64,000 nucleotides of DNA from IMG/VR virus record IMGVR_UViG_3300036770_006296, positions 124,001-188,000 of that record; one strand, given 5' to 3'. The translations under genes and the position numbers were made by a program. Below the pieces are notes generated by a model. The model was not told the DNA's origin, searched no databases, and worked only from the letters and a program-made list of their open reading frames with translations. The stretch's first letter is position 1; the number at the start of each line of letters is the position of its first letter. This DNA is from a virus. Positions 56,203 to 64,000 of this stretch are shown piece by piece.

Positions 56203-56787
56203 TTATTTTCTTTTCTTTCTATTAGCTTTAGCTTGTTGGTAGAGTTTTTTGTCGTGCATTTTTGTAGTCTTTCCTCCAGTTACGAAAGAGTTTACTCTAG
56301 CCATTGCCCATTGCTGTGGATTTGTTCCTGGAATGTGACCAGTTTTCCAAGCAGCATATCCTCTCTTCCAAACTTGTGTGAGTATTCCCTGTGGGAATCC
56401 TGTTTTATCTGACTTCTTTTTAAGTGCTTTTCTGACAGGACTAGTTGGAGAAGATACCCCTTCATTTAAAAAGCCCTCGAATTCTAATAGTTCTGATTCT
56501 GTTAAATGATCGAGGAACTCTATAAATTCATTTTCTAGATCCTCTAATATACTCATGAATTCGTAAGGATCTGTAATTAGGTTTTCTCCAAACATTTGTT
56601 TGTATTTTTTTGTGTATTTGCTGGTTTTAGTCCCCACCTTCTTACCCACGCCCGCTTTGCGCGATTTATAATCTGCATCCCATGGGCCATAAGCGGAAGA
56701 ATCATCGTCTCTTTTATGAGCGTGTTTTTTTATTTCCCTCCGCATCACGTTAGGATTTTTAGTAAGATACTTCTTGGGTAATTTCAT
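56203..56787 (-). CDS. DUF5824-like basic protein
   Basis: 194 residues from MKLPKKYLTKNPNVM (a TTG start upstream would add 14 residues but lies in the spacer). Basic N half; the C half has KTGFPQGILTQVWKRGYAAW, then KTGHIPGTNPQQWAMARVNS, a conserved phage domain known to me as DUF5824. A FLNEGVSS stretch looks like a prohead-protease site (LNE). Likely head-associated or DNA-binding. A minus-strand GGATAAATAC lies upstream. Confidence 0.7.
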   Translation of the reverse strand: MKLPKKYLTKNPNVMRREIKKHAHKRDDDSSAYGPWDADYKSRKAGVGKKVGTKTSKYTKKYKQMFGENLITDPYEFMSILEDLENEFIEFLDHLTESELLEFEGFLNEGVSSPTSPVRKALKKKSDKTGFPQGILTQVWKRGYAAWKTGHIPGTNPQQWAMARVNSFVTGGKTTKMHDKKLYQQAKANRKKRK

Positions 56788-56791
56788 AATG

Positions 56792-56800
56792 TATTTATCC
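56792..56800 (-). promoter_or_regulatory. GGATAAATA element
   Basis: GGATAAATAC on the minus strand, about five bases before the ATG at 56787; supports that start over the TTG further out. Confidence 0.4.
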
Positions 56801-56848
56801 AACTCTATAAAAACATTTTTTTTAAACAAATGAATTTTCTAGGTTTGC

Positions 56849-57406
56849 ATGACTATAAAAAATATGAAAAGAAAAAAAGATTATCCAACTCTAATTCATG
56901 GCTCTATCTTTAGCCCTTGCTTTATGACAGAGGAAGAATTCGAGAATGGATATAAGTCTTCAATATTTTATATAGAAAAAGATTTCCGCGAGGAATACGA
57001 AAAACACATAGCAGCAATGTCTCACATTTCAAATATAGCAAAGAGCTACATTTTTAATAACTGGGAAAAGGTTAAGGATTGGAGTGATTTAGAAGTGGTT
57101 GTTAAACATGGGCCAACTGGAGAAAAAACATACTATTACTCTTACAAAGAAAAAATAAGAAAGAAAGAATACGGCAGAGGTATGATTTCGGAGCTACTTA
57201 TGAAGTCCGATAAAAAAAAGAAAAGAAACCAAAACCCTGTTTTAACTATAAATAATGTGGTACTAGATCCAACCGATGGCGATTTTTCAATCACTATAAA
57301 CGGAAAAGAACATTGGTGGATACAAGACGAGGCTGTTATAATTATAGCAGACTATATAGAAAAAAGATTAAAAAAAGAAAATAGCCCTGATGAAAAGGAG
57401 ATATAA
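56849..57406 (+). CDS. Hypothetical protein
   Basis: 185 residues, MTIKNMKRKKDYPTLIHGSI. Contains YKEYGRGMISELLMKSDKKK-like basic stretch and a Trp-rich part (INGKEHWWIQDEAVIIIADY). A second ATG five codons in is possible. Not recognised. Next gene has its own ribosome-binding site. Confidence 0.6.
   Translation: MTIKNMKRKKDYPTLIHGSIFSPCFMTEEEFENGYKSSIFYIEKDFREEYEKHIAAMSHISNIAKSYIFNNWEKVKDWSDLEVVVKHGPTGEKTYYYSYKEKIRKKEYGRGMISELLMKSDKKKKRNQNPVLTINNVVLDPTDGDFSITINGKEHWWIQDEAVIIIADYIEKRLKKENSPDEKEI
57394..57401 (+). promoter_or_regulatory. Shine-Dalgarno-like site AAGGAG
   Basis: AAAGGAGAT, eight bases before the ATG at 57408, is the clearest SD in the window; most genes here lack one. It decides that 57408 is the start rather than the in-frame ATG at 57390. 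Confidence 0.6.
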
Positions 57407-57407
57407 A

Positions 57408-57887
57408 ATGTATGGAATTGTTTGTAACAATATAAGTTCTTTACAGAAGGGTATCCAATTTGGTAAATCTATTGTTGAATATGCAACTAAGTATGGCAGC
57501 AATGACCAGTATAAAAAATGGGCTAGCGGGGATAAACAAGTAATGCTCTATGATGGTGGAAGTACTAATTCAAGAAGATTCGATGGAAAATATATTGGAT
57601 CAATGAACAGATACTTAGATGAGTTAGATAAACATAAAATAGAATTGGTTTCTTTTTATGAGAAAGATTTAGGAGACCAACTAACTTGTATTTGTTTATT
57701 ACTAGATGAAAGGATATGGGACACCGAAAAATTTAATGACTACGACGGGCCATTTATAGACAAGCATGGAAAAGAGCCTTCTCAGATTCCCTATAATTAC
57801 TGGAGATCAAAATTTGGTAACAGTGAAGAAGAAATAAATAAAATATTTTTTCTTAGAAAATTTTTTAAAGAATTAAAAATCTTATAG
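57408..57887 (+). CDS. Hypothetical protein
   Basis: 159 residues, MYGIVCNNISSLQKGIQFGK. Contains GDKQVMLYDGGSTNSRRFDG near residue 40, and DLGDQLTCICLLLDERIW. Recalls small peptidyl-tRNA hydrolase-like (Pth2) folds with a GIQxGHA pattern, but the match is poor. No function given. Four bases before the AAA gene. Confidence 0.55.
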   Translation: MYGIVCNNISSLQKGIQFGKSIVEYATKYGSNDQYKKWASGDKQVMLYDGGSTNSRRFDGKYIGSMNRYLDELDKHKIELVSFYEKDLGDQLTCICLLLDERIWDTEKFNDYDGPFIDKHGKEPSQIPYNYWRSKFGNSEEEINKIFFLRKFFKELKIL

Positions 57888-57890
57888 TTT

Positions 57891-58910
57891 ATGTCAGAAA
57901 AATCCAATTCGGATGTTAGGAAAAGAATAAAAAATTTAATTAATATATCAAATAGAATGATGAAAAGAAACGAGAACAGATACGTTGACATGACAGATGA
58001 CGATGATGATTTAGGATTAGTTGATACGCATAAACATACCCAATGGTCAGTTCTTCAAAACGATCAATTTGCGCCATCATATGTTTCAGTTTCTAGAGTT
58101 CCTAGTGGTTTATATGAGATGAAATGGAACTCTCCTATGCAAACTTGGGTTTTAGCAAAGCAAGCTCTAAATATAGACGAGCTATATGAACTACCATCCC
58201 CTGAAATAGAAAGTATACTTAACGATATTAGGCTTTTTTGGAAAAAGAGAGGAGTTTATAGGGATTACAATTTTGTTCATAAGAGGGGTATACTTCTTTA
58301 CGGAGATCCAGGATGTGGAAAATCCGGAATCATACAGCTTTGTGTTAAAAGCTTAATAGAGGAAGAATCCGGAATCGTAATAAACATAAAAGAGGATGAG
58401 GATTTTAAAGCCTTCTTAGAATTTGTTCCTACTATAAGAACAATAGAGCCAGAAAGACCTCTTATTGTTATATTAGAGGATATCGACTCCCTAGCTGGAG
58501 AGGACCGGTACTCAACAACTAAACTCTTAAACATACTAGACGGTGTTAAACAGATAGAGAATGTTGTTTATATAGCAACAACAAATTACCCTGAAAAATT
58601 ACAGGAAAGAATTACCAACAGACCTTCCAGATTTGATAGAAGGTATGAGGTTCAAATGCCATCGAGAGAAATTAGAGAAGCATACATCAAAAACAAGCTA
58701 ACTGATGATGACTTAAAGACAATTAACATGGAGGAATGGCTAGACGCATCAGAGAACATGTCATTATCACATTTAAAAGAGATGGTGATTTCTGTTATTG
58801 TGATGGGAAAAGACTTTGATGAATCACTATCTGCTTTAGATGCACTCTCGGAGAGACCTAAAATTAAAGGAGGGAAAAGAAAATCTGGAATAGGTTTCGG
58901 AAAATCATAA
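57891..58910 (+). CDS. AAA+ ATPase, BCS1-like
   Basis: 339 residues. Walker A GDPGCGKS (138-145), Walker B IVILEDID (192-199), sensor-1 ATTN (229-232) and Arg fingers in RPSRFDRRY (244-252) are intact. The layout with an N-terminal domain of about 110 residues fits the BCS1/FtsH-type AAA group seen in T4-like phages. It probably remodels proteins or complexes using ATP; partners are unknown. Confidence 0.87.
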   Translation: MSEKSNSDVRKRIKNLINISNRMMKRNENRYVDMTDDDDDLGLVDTHKHTQWSVLQNDQFAPSYVSVSRVPSGLYEMKWNSPMQTWVLAKQALNIDELYELPSPEIESILNDIRLFWKKRGVYRDYNFVHKRGILLYGDPGCGKSGIIQLCVKSLIEEESGIVINIKEDEDFKAFLEFVPTIRTIEPERPLIVILEDIDSLAGEDRYSTTKLLNILDGVKQIENVVYIATTNYPEKLQERITNRPSRFDRRYEVQMPSREIREAYIKNKLTDDDLKTINMEEWLDASENMSLSHLKEMVISVIVMGKDFDESLSALDALSERPKIKGGKRKSGIGFGKS

Positions 58911-58914
58911 TGCG

Positions 58915-58924
58915 GGATATATAA
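58915..58924 (+). promoter_or_regulatory. GGATATATAA element
   Basis: Exact GGATATATAA, 14 bases before the ATG at 58939. Confidence 0.5.
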
Positions 58925-58938
58925 TCTAAGACTAACAA

Positions 58939-60003
58939 ATGAAGAGTTTTAGAGATAAATTTCCAGGGCTTACTGAAGAACAGATAAGAATCAAGTATAA
59001 AATCTGGGAGAAAGAGAAAGAGAGAGAAAAACAACTCAGGGAGTCTATCGAGAGAAGAAGACGAAATCCTTTTAAAGAGGATGATGAGGGAGACGAGGGG
59101 GCATCTTATTCGGGTAGCTTAGATATAGATGGAACGCATGGGATAGTTTCCGACGCCGCTTTAATTGGCTCCAATGTCACATTTTTTTACCAAAACGGAA
59201 ATAAAACATTTACTAAAACTGATTCGAAGGGAGCATTTAATGTTCCGAGAAGTTTCGGAGATGGTTATATTATTGTTGACGGAGGTATAGATTCGGTCAA
59301 CGGTCTTCCTTATATGGGACAATACAGAATAGACTCCGCATTTTTTCATAAGTATAGAGCAATAACCCCAATCACACACATTGCCAGTCATATTTGGGAC
59401 TGCACACCTACCAGAACTCCAGAAGAAGCGATGGATCTAGTTATCGATAATATATCGCACCTTACAAATATAAGTATACCTAATATAGACAAGGGATTTT
59501 TATTTAATAGCGATCATGTTAGGATCACATTGGACGACGTAGAAGGAGCTAAGGAGGTCCAAGCAATAAATACCATTATAGAAATATATTCTGATCTTAT
59601 AGGGGCTTTAAAATCAAATATGGAGGGGGAAATAATACCTAATAAAACCCAAACATATAAGGAAATAGCAAATTATCTTCTCACTAAAGTGAATGGGCAG
59701 GAATCAATAAATTACACAGATGATTTCTTTAAATTTCACGTGACTAATCAGCAAAAAAACCATGAGACTTGCTGTTCTTATTTAATAAACAAAGCCATAA
59801 AAAGTATAAACAAAGCTTTAGTAAAAGATTCAATACAAGCAACTAAAGAAATACAGGCTTTAAATTTTATAGTTAAGAGCGAATGGTGTGATAAATCTCT
59901 ATATATGACTAATGATTCTAGCGCAAGCCCACAAAAAATATGGGATAGCATTGAAAGAAAAAATCCAGTTAACCTGATAGATTCTATAAACCTAGAGATT
60001 TAA
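58939..60003 (+). CDS. Hypothetical structural-like protein
   Basis: 354 residues. Basic helical N terminus (KIWEKEKEREKQLRESIERR), an acidic linker (EDDEGDEGASYSGSLDIDG), a carboxypeptidase-regulatory-like beta unit (NGNKTFTKTDSKGAFNVPRS), then a large helical C domain. GGATATATAA precedes it, so it may be a late structural protein, but no known tail or head family is visible. No leader. Confidence 0.66.
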   Translation: MKSFRDKFPGLTEEQIRIKYKIWEKEKEREKQLRESIERRRRNPFKEDDEGDEGASYSGSLDIDGTHGIVSDAALIGSNVTFFYQNGNKTFTKTDSKGAFNVPRSFGDGYIIVDGGIDSVNGLPYMGQYRIDSAFFHKYRAITPITHIASHIWDCTPTRTPEEAMDLVIDNISHLTNISIPNIDKGFLFNSDHVRITLDDVEGAKEVQAINTIIEIYSDLIGALKSNMEGEIIPNKTQTYKEIANYLLTKVNGQESINYTDDFFKFHVTNQQKNHETCCSYLINKAIKSINKALVKDSIQATKEIQALNFIVKSEWCDKSLYMTNDSSASPQKIWDSIERKNPVNLIDSINLEI

Positions 60004-60597
60004 TTATTTGTGGTGATCAAGGTCAGTCGGATAGTCTTTTAGCTTTTCCATTATTCTCTTAAGATCTTCATAAGAATATGGCTTATAATTATTGGTGTCT
60101 ACACCTACATCCATAGTTCTTCTTCTTTTTGATTTAGTCCACCATTCATCATCTTTAAGATTGTTGTGACAGTGTCCGTGCAATTGCCAGGTTCCTTTAT
60201 GGTAGTTGTTCCATATTTTCATTGGCCAATGACTAAGTACAATATGGTCGTCATCTATTTTTATTTCTAAATAAGAGCTCACGCTCTCAAAAACCTCGTG
60301 GCATCCGTCCCTATTTTTATAGATATTCTCGTCGTGATTTCCCAGTATAATATGAACATTCTGACATATGATTCTCTCCCTGAATCTAAAAATGTTTTCA
60401 GCCCCCCCAAAACTCCAATCTCCTAAATGGTATAAAGTGTCCTCTTGTCCAACTACTGAGTTTATTGAATCAACAATTTTATTATTGTGATCTTCTAGAT
60501 TTTTAAAATCTCTACATCTGGATTTATCATCCCATTTGCTTATTCCCGAAACTATGTTTTTATGCCCATAGTGGGTATCTGAAGTAAAATATATCAT
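60004..60597 (-). CDS. Metallophosphoesterase (YfcE-like)
   Basis: 197 residues from MIYFTSDTHYGHKNIVSGIS at 60597; a longer frame upstream overlaps nothing conserved and is not favoured. Motifs: DTHYGHKN, HLGDWSFGG, IILGNHDENI, VLSHWPM and LHGHCHNN, the single-domain phosphodiesterase type (YfcE and tail-associated relatives). Acts on phosphodiester or nucleotide substrates with two metal ions. The stop abuts the previous gene. No leader. Confidence 0.86.
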   Translation of the reverse strand: MIYFTSDTHYGHKNIVSGISKWDDKSRCRDFKNLEDHNNKIVDSINSVVGQEDTLYHLGDWSFGGAENIFRFRERIICQNVHIILGNHDENIYKNRDGCHEVFESVSSYLEIKIDDDHIVLSHWPMKIWNNYHKGTWQLHGHCHNNLKDDEWWTKSKRRRTMDVGVDTNNYKPYSYEDLKRIMEKLKDYPTDLDHHK

Positions 60598-60703
60598 AAT
60601 GCTTATATTACGGAACTTTTGTAAGATTTCATGTAAAATTAATATGGTTTTCCACAAATTTAAAGAGTGCATAGATATTTTAATATCAATACACAATAAA
60701 AAT

Positions 60704-60964
60704 ATGGAAGCATATAAGTTGGGTATAGACATATTAGACTATCATGATTCTTACGATAAAGCTATTAATATTTTATTTGAAGAGATATTGACTGAAGAGG
60801 GAATGGATTGGTTAGGCTGGTATCTTTATGAAAAAGATGGCATATCGGGAAACCCAAAAAAAGATATGAAAGCGTGGGACAATAAAAAAGAGATTTGTAA
60901 AAATTTAAAGGATCTTCATGTTTATCTCACTAAAAATAACTATTTTAAGCGGAATGAAAGATAA
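60704..60964 (+). CDS. Small hypothetical protein
   Basis: 86 residues from MEAYKLGIDILDYHDSYDKA (frames upstream of 60704 run into the divergent spacer). Helical with WLGWYLYEKDG. Resembles small phage proteins of no known role. Overlaps the next start. Begins a run of overlapping genes to ThyA. Confidence 0.6.
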   Translation: MEAYKLGIDILDYHDSYDKAINILFEEILTEEGMDWLGWYLYEKDGISGNPKKDMKAWDNKKEICKNLKDLHVYLTKNNYFKRNER

Positions 60965-61154
60965 AACAAATTCTATAATTAATTGGGAACTGCACCAAAA
61001 GCTTTCTCCTAAAAGAAAAATAGATACCGAATACAAATATAAAAAGCCTAATGGAAAAAAACCAGGATGGTTCAAAAGATTTGTGTCCTACATAAAGAAG
61101 ACTCTACAAGGATTAAATGAAATGTTAAGAAATGGGTACTCATCTAGAAGCTAA
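60954..61154 (+). CDS. Small basic protein
   Basis: 66 residues from MKDKTNSIINWELHQKLSPK, Lys/Arg-rich. Overlaps both neighbours. Perhaps nucleic-acid binding. Unknown. Confidence 0.55.
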   Translation: MKDKTNSIINWELHQKLSPKRKIDTEYKYKKPNGKKPGWFKRFVSYIKKTLQGLNEMLRNGYSSRS

Positions 61155-61335
61155 ACCTAGCCCTAAAATAGTTATCGATGGCGAAATCTATAGGGTTGAA
61201 AAATTTTATATATCGGAGCTTGGCTATCTTATGATGAGATTATACTCAGAAGATAGAAAAGTCTACACCACACATAATCTGGGAACCCACAACCCCGAAG
61301 AAAATATATTTAAAGATGCAATCGAAAAAAGATAA
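61132..61335 (+). CDS. Small hypothetical protein
   Basis: 67 residues, MGTHLEAKPSPKIVIDGEIY, strand-rich. Overlaps the end of the previous and start of the next gene. Unknown. Confidence 0.55.
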   Translation: MGTHLEAKPSPKIVIDGEIYRVEKFYISELGYLMMRLYSEDRKVYTTHNLGTHNPEENIFKDAIEKR

Positions 61336-61825
61336 AGATCTGGTTCTCATAAATGTAGAAGGCCCAATACTGAAGGTTAAAAGAGCTGATGAGGGTGACT
61401 ATGTTTTATATGACAACGAAGATTCAATAGTAGATATACTGAATCCCAAAAAATTTGTAGACTTCATATTTAATGATTATCCCCTGGTCTATACAGATGG
61501 AAAGGAAATTAAATATAAAAACTATGCTCCTAAAGACAGGGCAAACAGAGGGGAGTTAGCTAGGTTTATGTTTGGTGGAGGGGTAAGTAAAGGATTTTTA
61601 GAATTTAGTAAAATTGATGGACAATGGCTATCACCAATTCCAGAGGAAAGGGAATGGCAGGAGGATGTTTTAAAAGAGATATTTCCGAGCTATCCAGAAG
61701 CCGCTCCCAAATGGCAGTATATGAATGGTCTATTACAGATAGCATTGAGATATAAAGAACAAATGGAGGTAGATCATGGCATTAGCTCTGGTGAAGAAGA
61801 ACTAGAAGACGATGAAAATGGGTAA
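61316..61825 (+). CDS. Hypothetical protein
   Basis: 169 residues, MQSKKDKDLVLINVEGPILK. Contains KFVDFIFNDYPLVYTDGKEI and an acidic end (SSGEEELEDDENG). No motif. Overlaps 61812. Confidence 0.6.
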   Translation: MQSKKDKDLVLINVEGPILKVKRADEGDYVLYDNEDSIVDILNPKKFVDFIFNDYPLVYTDGKEIKYKNYAPKDRANRGELARFMFGGGVSKGFLEFSKIDGQWLSPIPEEREWQEDVLKEIFPSYPEAAPKWQYMNGLLQIALRYKEQMEVDHGISSGEEELEDDENG

Positions 61826-62162
61826 AAAATTAATTTATATTGCATCCCCCTATACCAATCCGGATGAGAGGGTGAGACACGAGAACTATTTAATAGTTAC
61901 TAAAATTGCAGGAGATCTAGTATCCAGAGGAGCTGTTGCAATATCGCCTATAACTTATGGACACATATTAGCTGAGCACACTAAAATGTCAACAGATTGG
62001 GATTTCTGGATGGATTTCTGTCTTGTGCTTCTAGCTAAATGCGACGAGATTCTGGTCTGTAATACTATGGTTGGTTGGGAAGAATCTAAAGGAGTTACTG
62101 CAGAAATTGAATTTGCTAAGAAGAATGGAATAGAGATAAAATATTTAAATCCCATAAAATAA
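61812..62162 (+). CDS. Nucleoside 2-deoxyribosyltransferase-like (DUF1937/NDT fold)
   Basis: 116 residues (a second ATG at 61818 is equally possible). KKLIYIASPYTNPDERVRHE matches the Y-x-A-x-P-Y opening of the NDT/DUF1937 group, with ISPITYGHILAEH, TDWDFWMDFCLVLLAKCDEI and WEESKGVTAEIEFAKKNG as the usual later blocks. It may move or cleave the sugar-base bond of nucleosides. Part of the nucleotide-related right end with ThyA. Confidence 0.78.
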   Translation: MKMGKKLIYIASPYTNPDERVRHENYLIVTKIAGDLVSRGAVAISPITYGHILAEHTKMSTDWDFWMDFCLVLLAKCDEILVCNTMVGWEESKGVTAEIEFAKKNGIEIKYLNPIK

Positions 62163-62170
62163 AGGGAAAT

Positions 62171-62527
62171 ATGACAAATACAATTGCTTTAATAATCGGT
62201 ATTTTATTTGGATTCATTGCACAGGTTATGACTTTTTTTCAACTACAGGGACCGATTAAATATGATTGGTTTAAAAATCACTACTGGTTAACTGTTTTAA
62301 TGGGAATTCCGATATCAATGTTATTCATGTATTCAGTAAAGAATATGATTATAGCATTTGATGGACAGATGTGGCCATCCAGATTAATAGGATTTAGCAT
62401 AGGAGCAATGGTTTTTACTTGGCTTAGCTGGAAGGTATTTAATGAACCAATAACTTTAAAAACTCTAGTGTGTCTTTTGTTATCTGCTGGTATATTAATA
62501 ATACAACTTGTATGGAAAACACCTTAG
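62171..62527 (+). CDS. Membrane protein, four TM segments
   Basis: 118 residues with hydrophobic stretches (IALIIGILFGFIAQVMTFF; YWLTVLMGIPISMLFMYSV; LIGFSIGAMVFTWLSWKVF; LVCLLLSAGILIIQLVW), four TM helices like a half DMT transporter. Unknown role; overlaps the next gene by 16 bases. Confidence 0.62.
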   Translation: MTNTIALIIGILFGFIAQVMTFFQLQGPIKYDWFKNHYWLTVLMGIPISMLFMYSVKNMIIAFDGQMWPSRLIGFSIGAMVFTWLSWKVFNEPITLKTLVCLLLSAGILIIQLVWKTP

Positions 62528-62823
62528 ATATCATAATAGAAAGCATGACTGATGCTGAATGGGAGAAAGTAAAGCATAAAGCTGAAACTAACAGAGCTCA
62601 TAGAGCAGCAAAAACATTTAGGGATAAGAGAGAATCCGCTATTAAGTTTGGTGATTGGATACTAAAAAAGAATCTAGTAAATGGATATGACACGGATGGA
62701 TCTTCTTGTTGGGTAGTTCCTGACGGAAAGGGAAATACCTATACAACGGTTGAGATTTATAATATTTATTTAAGAGGAGATTGGGAAGAAATAGAGGATG
62801 ACGATATAGAAGATGAAATATGA
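62512..62823 (+). CDS. Hypothetical acidic protein
   Basis: 103 residues from MENTLDIIIESMTDAEWEKV; the upstream part of the frame is inside the TM gene. Helical N half and acidic C end (IEDDDIEDEI). Unknown; overlaps 62820. Confidence 0.58.
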   Translation: MENTLDIIIESMTDAEWEKVKHKAETNRAHRAAKTFRDKRESAIKFGDWILKKNLVNGYDTDGSSCWVVPDGKGNTYTTVEIYNIYLRGDWEEIEDDDIEDEI

Positions 62824-63083
62824 CGGAAAGAGAACTACAACTTTTAGGATTTGAGCAAAAAGTCCAAAATGACCCAGATTGGGGAATTTATCACTATTAC
62901 ACCTATGAAGTAACTAAAGGATTAGATTTTATATCTAATGCTAGTGATGAAATTAAGGAAGGTGAAGAATGGTACGTAGAATTTTTTGAATCCACACCAG
63001 CTATCAGATTTTATGGCTTTGGTGAGGTTCAAGCATTAATAAATCTTTTAGAAAAACATAAAATAAATGAACAACCTGGATAA
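62820..63083 (+). CDS. Small hypothetical protein
   Basis: 87 residues, MTERELQLLGFEQKVQNDPD, a small alpha/beta protein with FYGFGEVQALINLLEKHKIN. Similar in pattern to small phage proteins seen next to nucleotide genes. Overlaps ThyA by 17 bases. Unknown. Confidence 0.6.
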   Translation: MTERELQLLGFEQKVQNDPDWGIYHYYTYEVTKGLDFISNASDEIKEGEEWYVEFFESTPAIRFYGFGEVQALINLLEKHKINEQPG

Positions 63084-64000
63084 AGATTATCAGGATCTAC
63101 TAAGAGACATAATTAGTAGTGGAGTTGTAAAACAGGATCGTACCGGCACTGGAACATTATCTGTTTTTGGTAGACAAATAAGACATAAAATGTCAGACGG
63201 ATTTCCGTTACTCACCACAAAGAAAATGTATTGGAAGGGAATTGTAACCGAACTACTATGGTTCTTACGGGGAGATACGAACATTAAGTTTCTAGTTGAC
63301 AATGACTGTCATATTTGGAATGGTGATGCGTATAAAAGATTTACGTACTATACGGACGAGGAAACCTCAATGGAAAGATTTATAGAACTTATTAAAACAG
63401 ATGATGAGTTTGCTAAGAAGTGGGGTGATTTAGGCCCCGTGTATGGTAAGCAATGGAGAGATTGGGGTGGTAAAGAAATAAAGGTAATAGATGGAAAAGT
63501 AATGACAGTAATAAACGATCAAATCCAAAACCTAATCAATGACCTTAAAACAAACCCAGACTCAAGACGATTAATGGTTTCAGCTTGGAATGTAGGTGAA
63601 TTAGACCAAATGGTTCTTCCACCTTGTCATTATGGATTTCAAGTTTACACAAGAGATTTAACTTTAGAAGAAAGAAGAAAACTCGTTAGCCCTGATATGT
63701 TTAATCAGATTTATAACGGAGGCGGACCTGAATCGTTATCTAATTCTGAAATAAATCAATGGAATGTTCCAACTAAAGCGATATCTCTGATGTGGAACCA
63801 GCGTTCTGTTGACGTTTTTTTAGGACTTCCTTTTAATATAGCTTCCTATGGATTACTTCTGGAAATCATTGCTAAGGAGGTTAATATGATTCCTGATGAG
63901 TTGATTGGTAACTTAGGTGATACGCATTTGTATTTTAATCACATTGATCAGGCGAAAGAGCAGATCGGTAAAAAATACACACCACAGGAAAGAGAATCAA
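63067..64000 (+). CDS. thyA: Thymidylate synthase (ThyA), cut by the window edge
   Basis: 311 codons in the window, start ATG at 63067 within the end of the previous gene, 3' end outside. The family residues are clear: DRTGTGTLSVFGRQIRHKMS, LTTKKMYWKGIVTELLWFLR, PVYGKQWRDWG, catalytic Cys in LPPCHYGFQVY, QRSVDVFLGLPFNIASY and GDTHLYFNHIDQ. Makes dTMP from dUMP with methylene-THF, supplying dTTP for replication. It is near complete; only the C terminus is missing. Confidence 0.95.
   Translation, partial: MNNLDKDYQDLLRDIISSGVVKQDRTGTGTLSVFGRQIRHKMSDGFPLLTTKKMYWKGIVTELLWFLRGDTNIKFLVDNDCHIWNGDAYKRFTYYTDEETSMERFIELIKTDDEFAKKWGDLGPVYGKQWRDWGGKEIKVIDGKVMTVINDQIQNLINDLKTNPDSRRLMVSAWNVGELDQMVLPPCHYGFQVYTRDLTLEERRKLVSPDMFNQIYNGGGPESLSNSEINQWNVPTKAISLMWNQRSVDVFLGLPFNIASYGLLLEIIAKEVNMIPDELIGNLGDTHLYFNHIDQAKEQIGKKYTPQERES

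Noticed and set aside
1-64000. CRISPR array, transposase, integrase or rRNA operon
   Set aside because: No regularly spaced repeats, DDE/tyrosine recombinase motifs or rRNA stretches were seen apart from the short 23S-like string at 40369.

Overview
The window reads as part of a large, AT-rich, lytic tailed-phage genome that infects a member of the Bacteroidota, probably a flavobacterium. Three things point to the host: a sigma factor at 24717-25577 close to the short flavobacterial RpoD type; lipoproteins and Sec-secreted proteins of Bacteroidota style; and several promoters with the Bacteroidota -7 element TAnnTTTG. Small, tightly packed, often overlapping genes on both strands, a Dda-like helicase, a ClpP-like protease, a Prim-Pol, thymidylate synthase, GIY-YIG nucleases, endolysin, tmRNA and many T4-like small proteins fit a jumbo or T4-like phage. 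No capsid, tail or terminase gene was recognised here, and no integrase, CRISPR array or insertion sequence.

Layout. 0-3 kb and 6-34 kb are dominated by unrelated proteins sharing one N-terminal leader, consensus M-[KR]-[HY]-[IL]-K-x-F-E-x-F, here called the KLFE leader. It is often followed within a few residues by I/L-x-E (INE, LNE, IAE). This resembles the capsid-targeting sequence of T4 internal proteins, which the prohead protease cuts after (I/L)xE, so I infer that about 30 genes encode proteins packaged in the head and delivered with the DNA. Recognisable cargo includes murein hydrolases, a P-loop kinase, a phosphoribosyltransferase-like protein, an acetyltransferase, a PAP2 phosphatase and a glycine-rich membrane protein. 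Blocks of small non-leader genes (4-5.5, 18.6-19.3, 22.5-24.6, 34.6-36.4, 38.4-40.9, 53-58 and 60.7-63 kb) look like host-takeover or metabolic genes. A tmRNA lies at 5.6-6.0 kb and an odd Leu-type tRNA-like gene at 22.2 kb.

Nucleotide and polyamine enzymes are scattered: NADAR at 21.3 kb, AdoMet decarboxylase-like at 29.8 kb, deoxyhypusine synthase-like at 32 kb, SLOG, ClpP and Dda at 36-38 kb, ThyA at the right edge. The most unusual block is 42.7-47.6 kb: two membrane histidine kinases with near-identical kinase cores but different sensor regions, a secreted protein between them, a stand-alone receiver protein and a coiled-coil membrane protein. It appears to be a complete phage-borne signalling cassette. 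A second, divergent sigma factor lies just beyond it (48.5 kb).

Regulation. Two promoter-like classes can be read by eye. A GGATATATAA (or GGATAAATAA) element sits just upstream of many leader genes, the endolysin and the kinase cassette, on both strands; it recalls the T4 late promoter TATAAATA. The other class is TAnnTTTG-like, usually below a T-rich tract, and precedes small-gene blocks and the tmRNA. I infer early transcription by host-type sigma and late transcription by a phage-modified sigma. All functional statements rest on reading motifs by eye; no database search was run.
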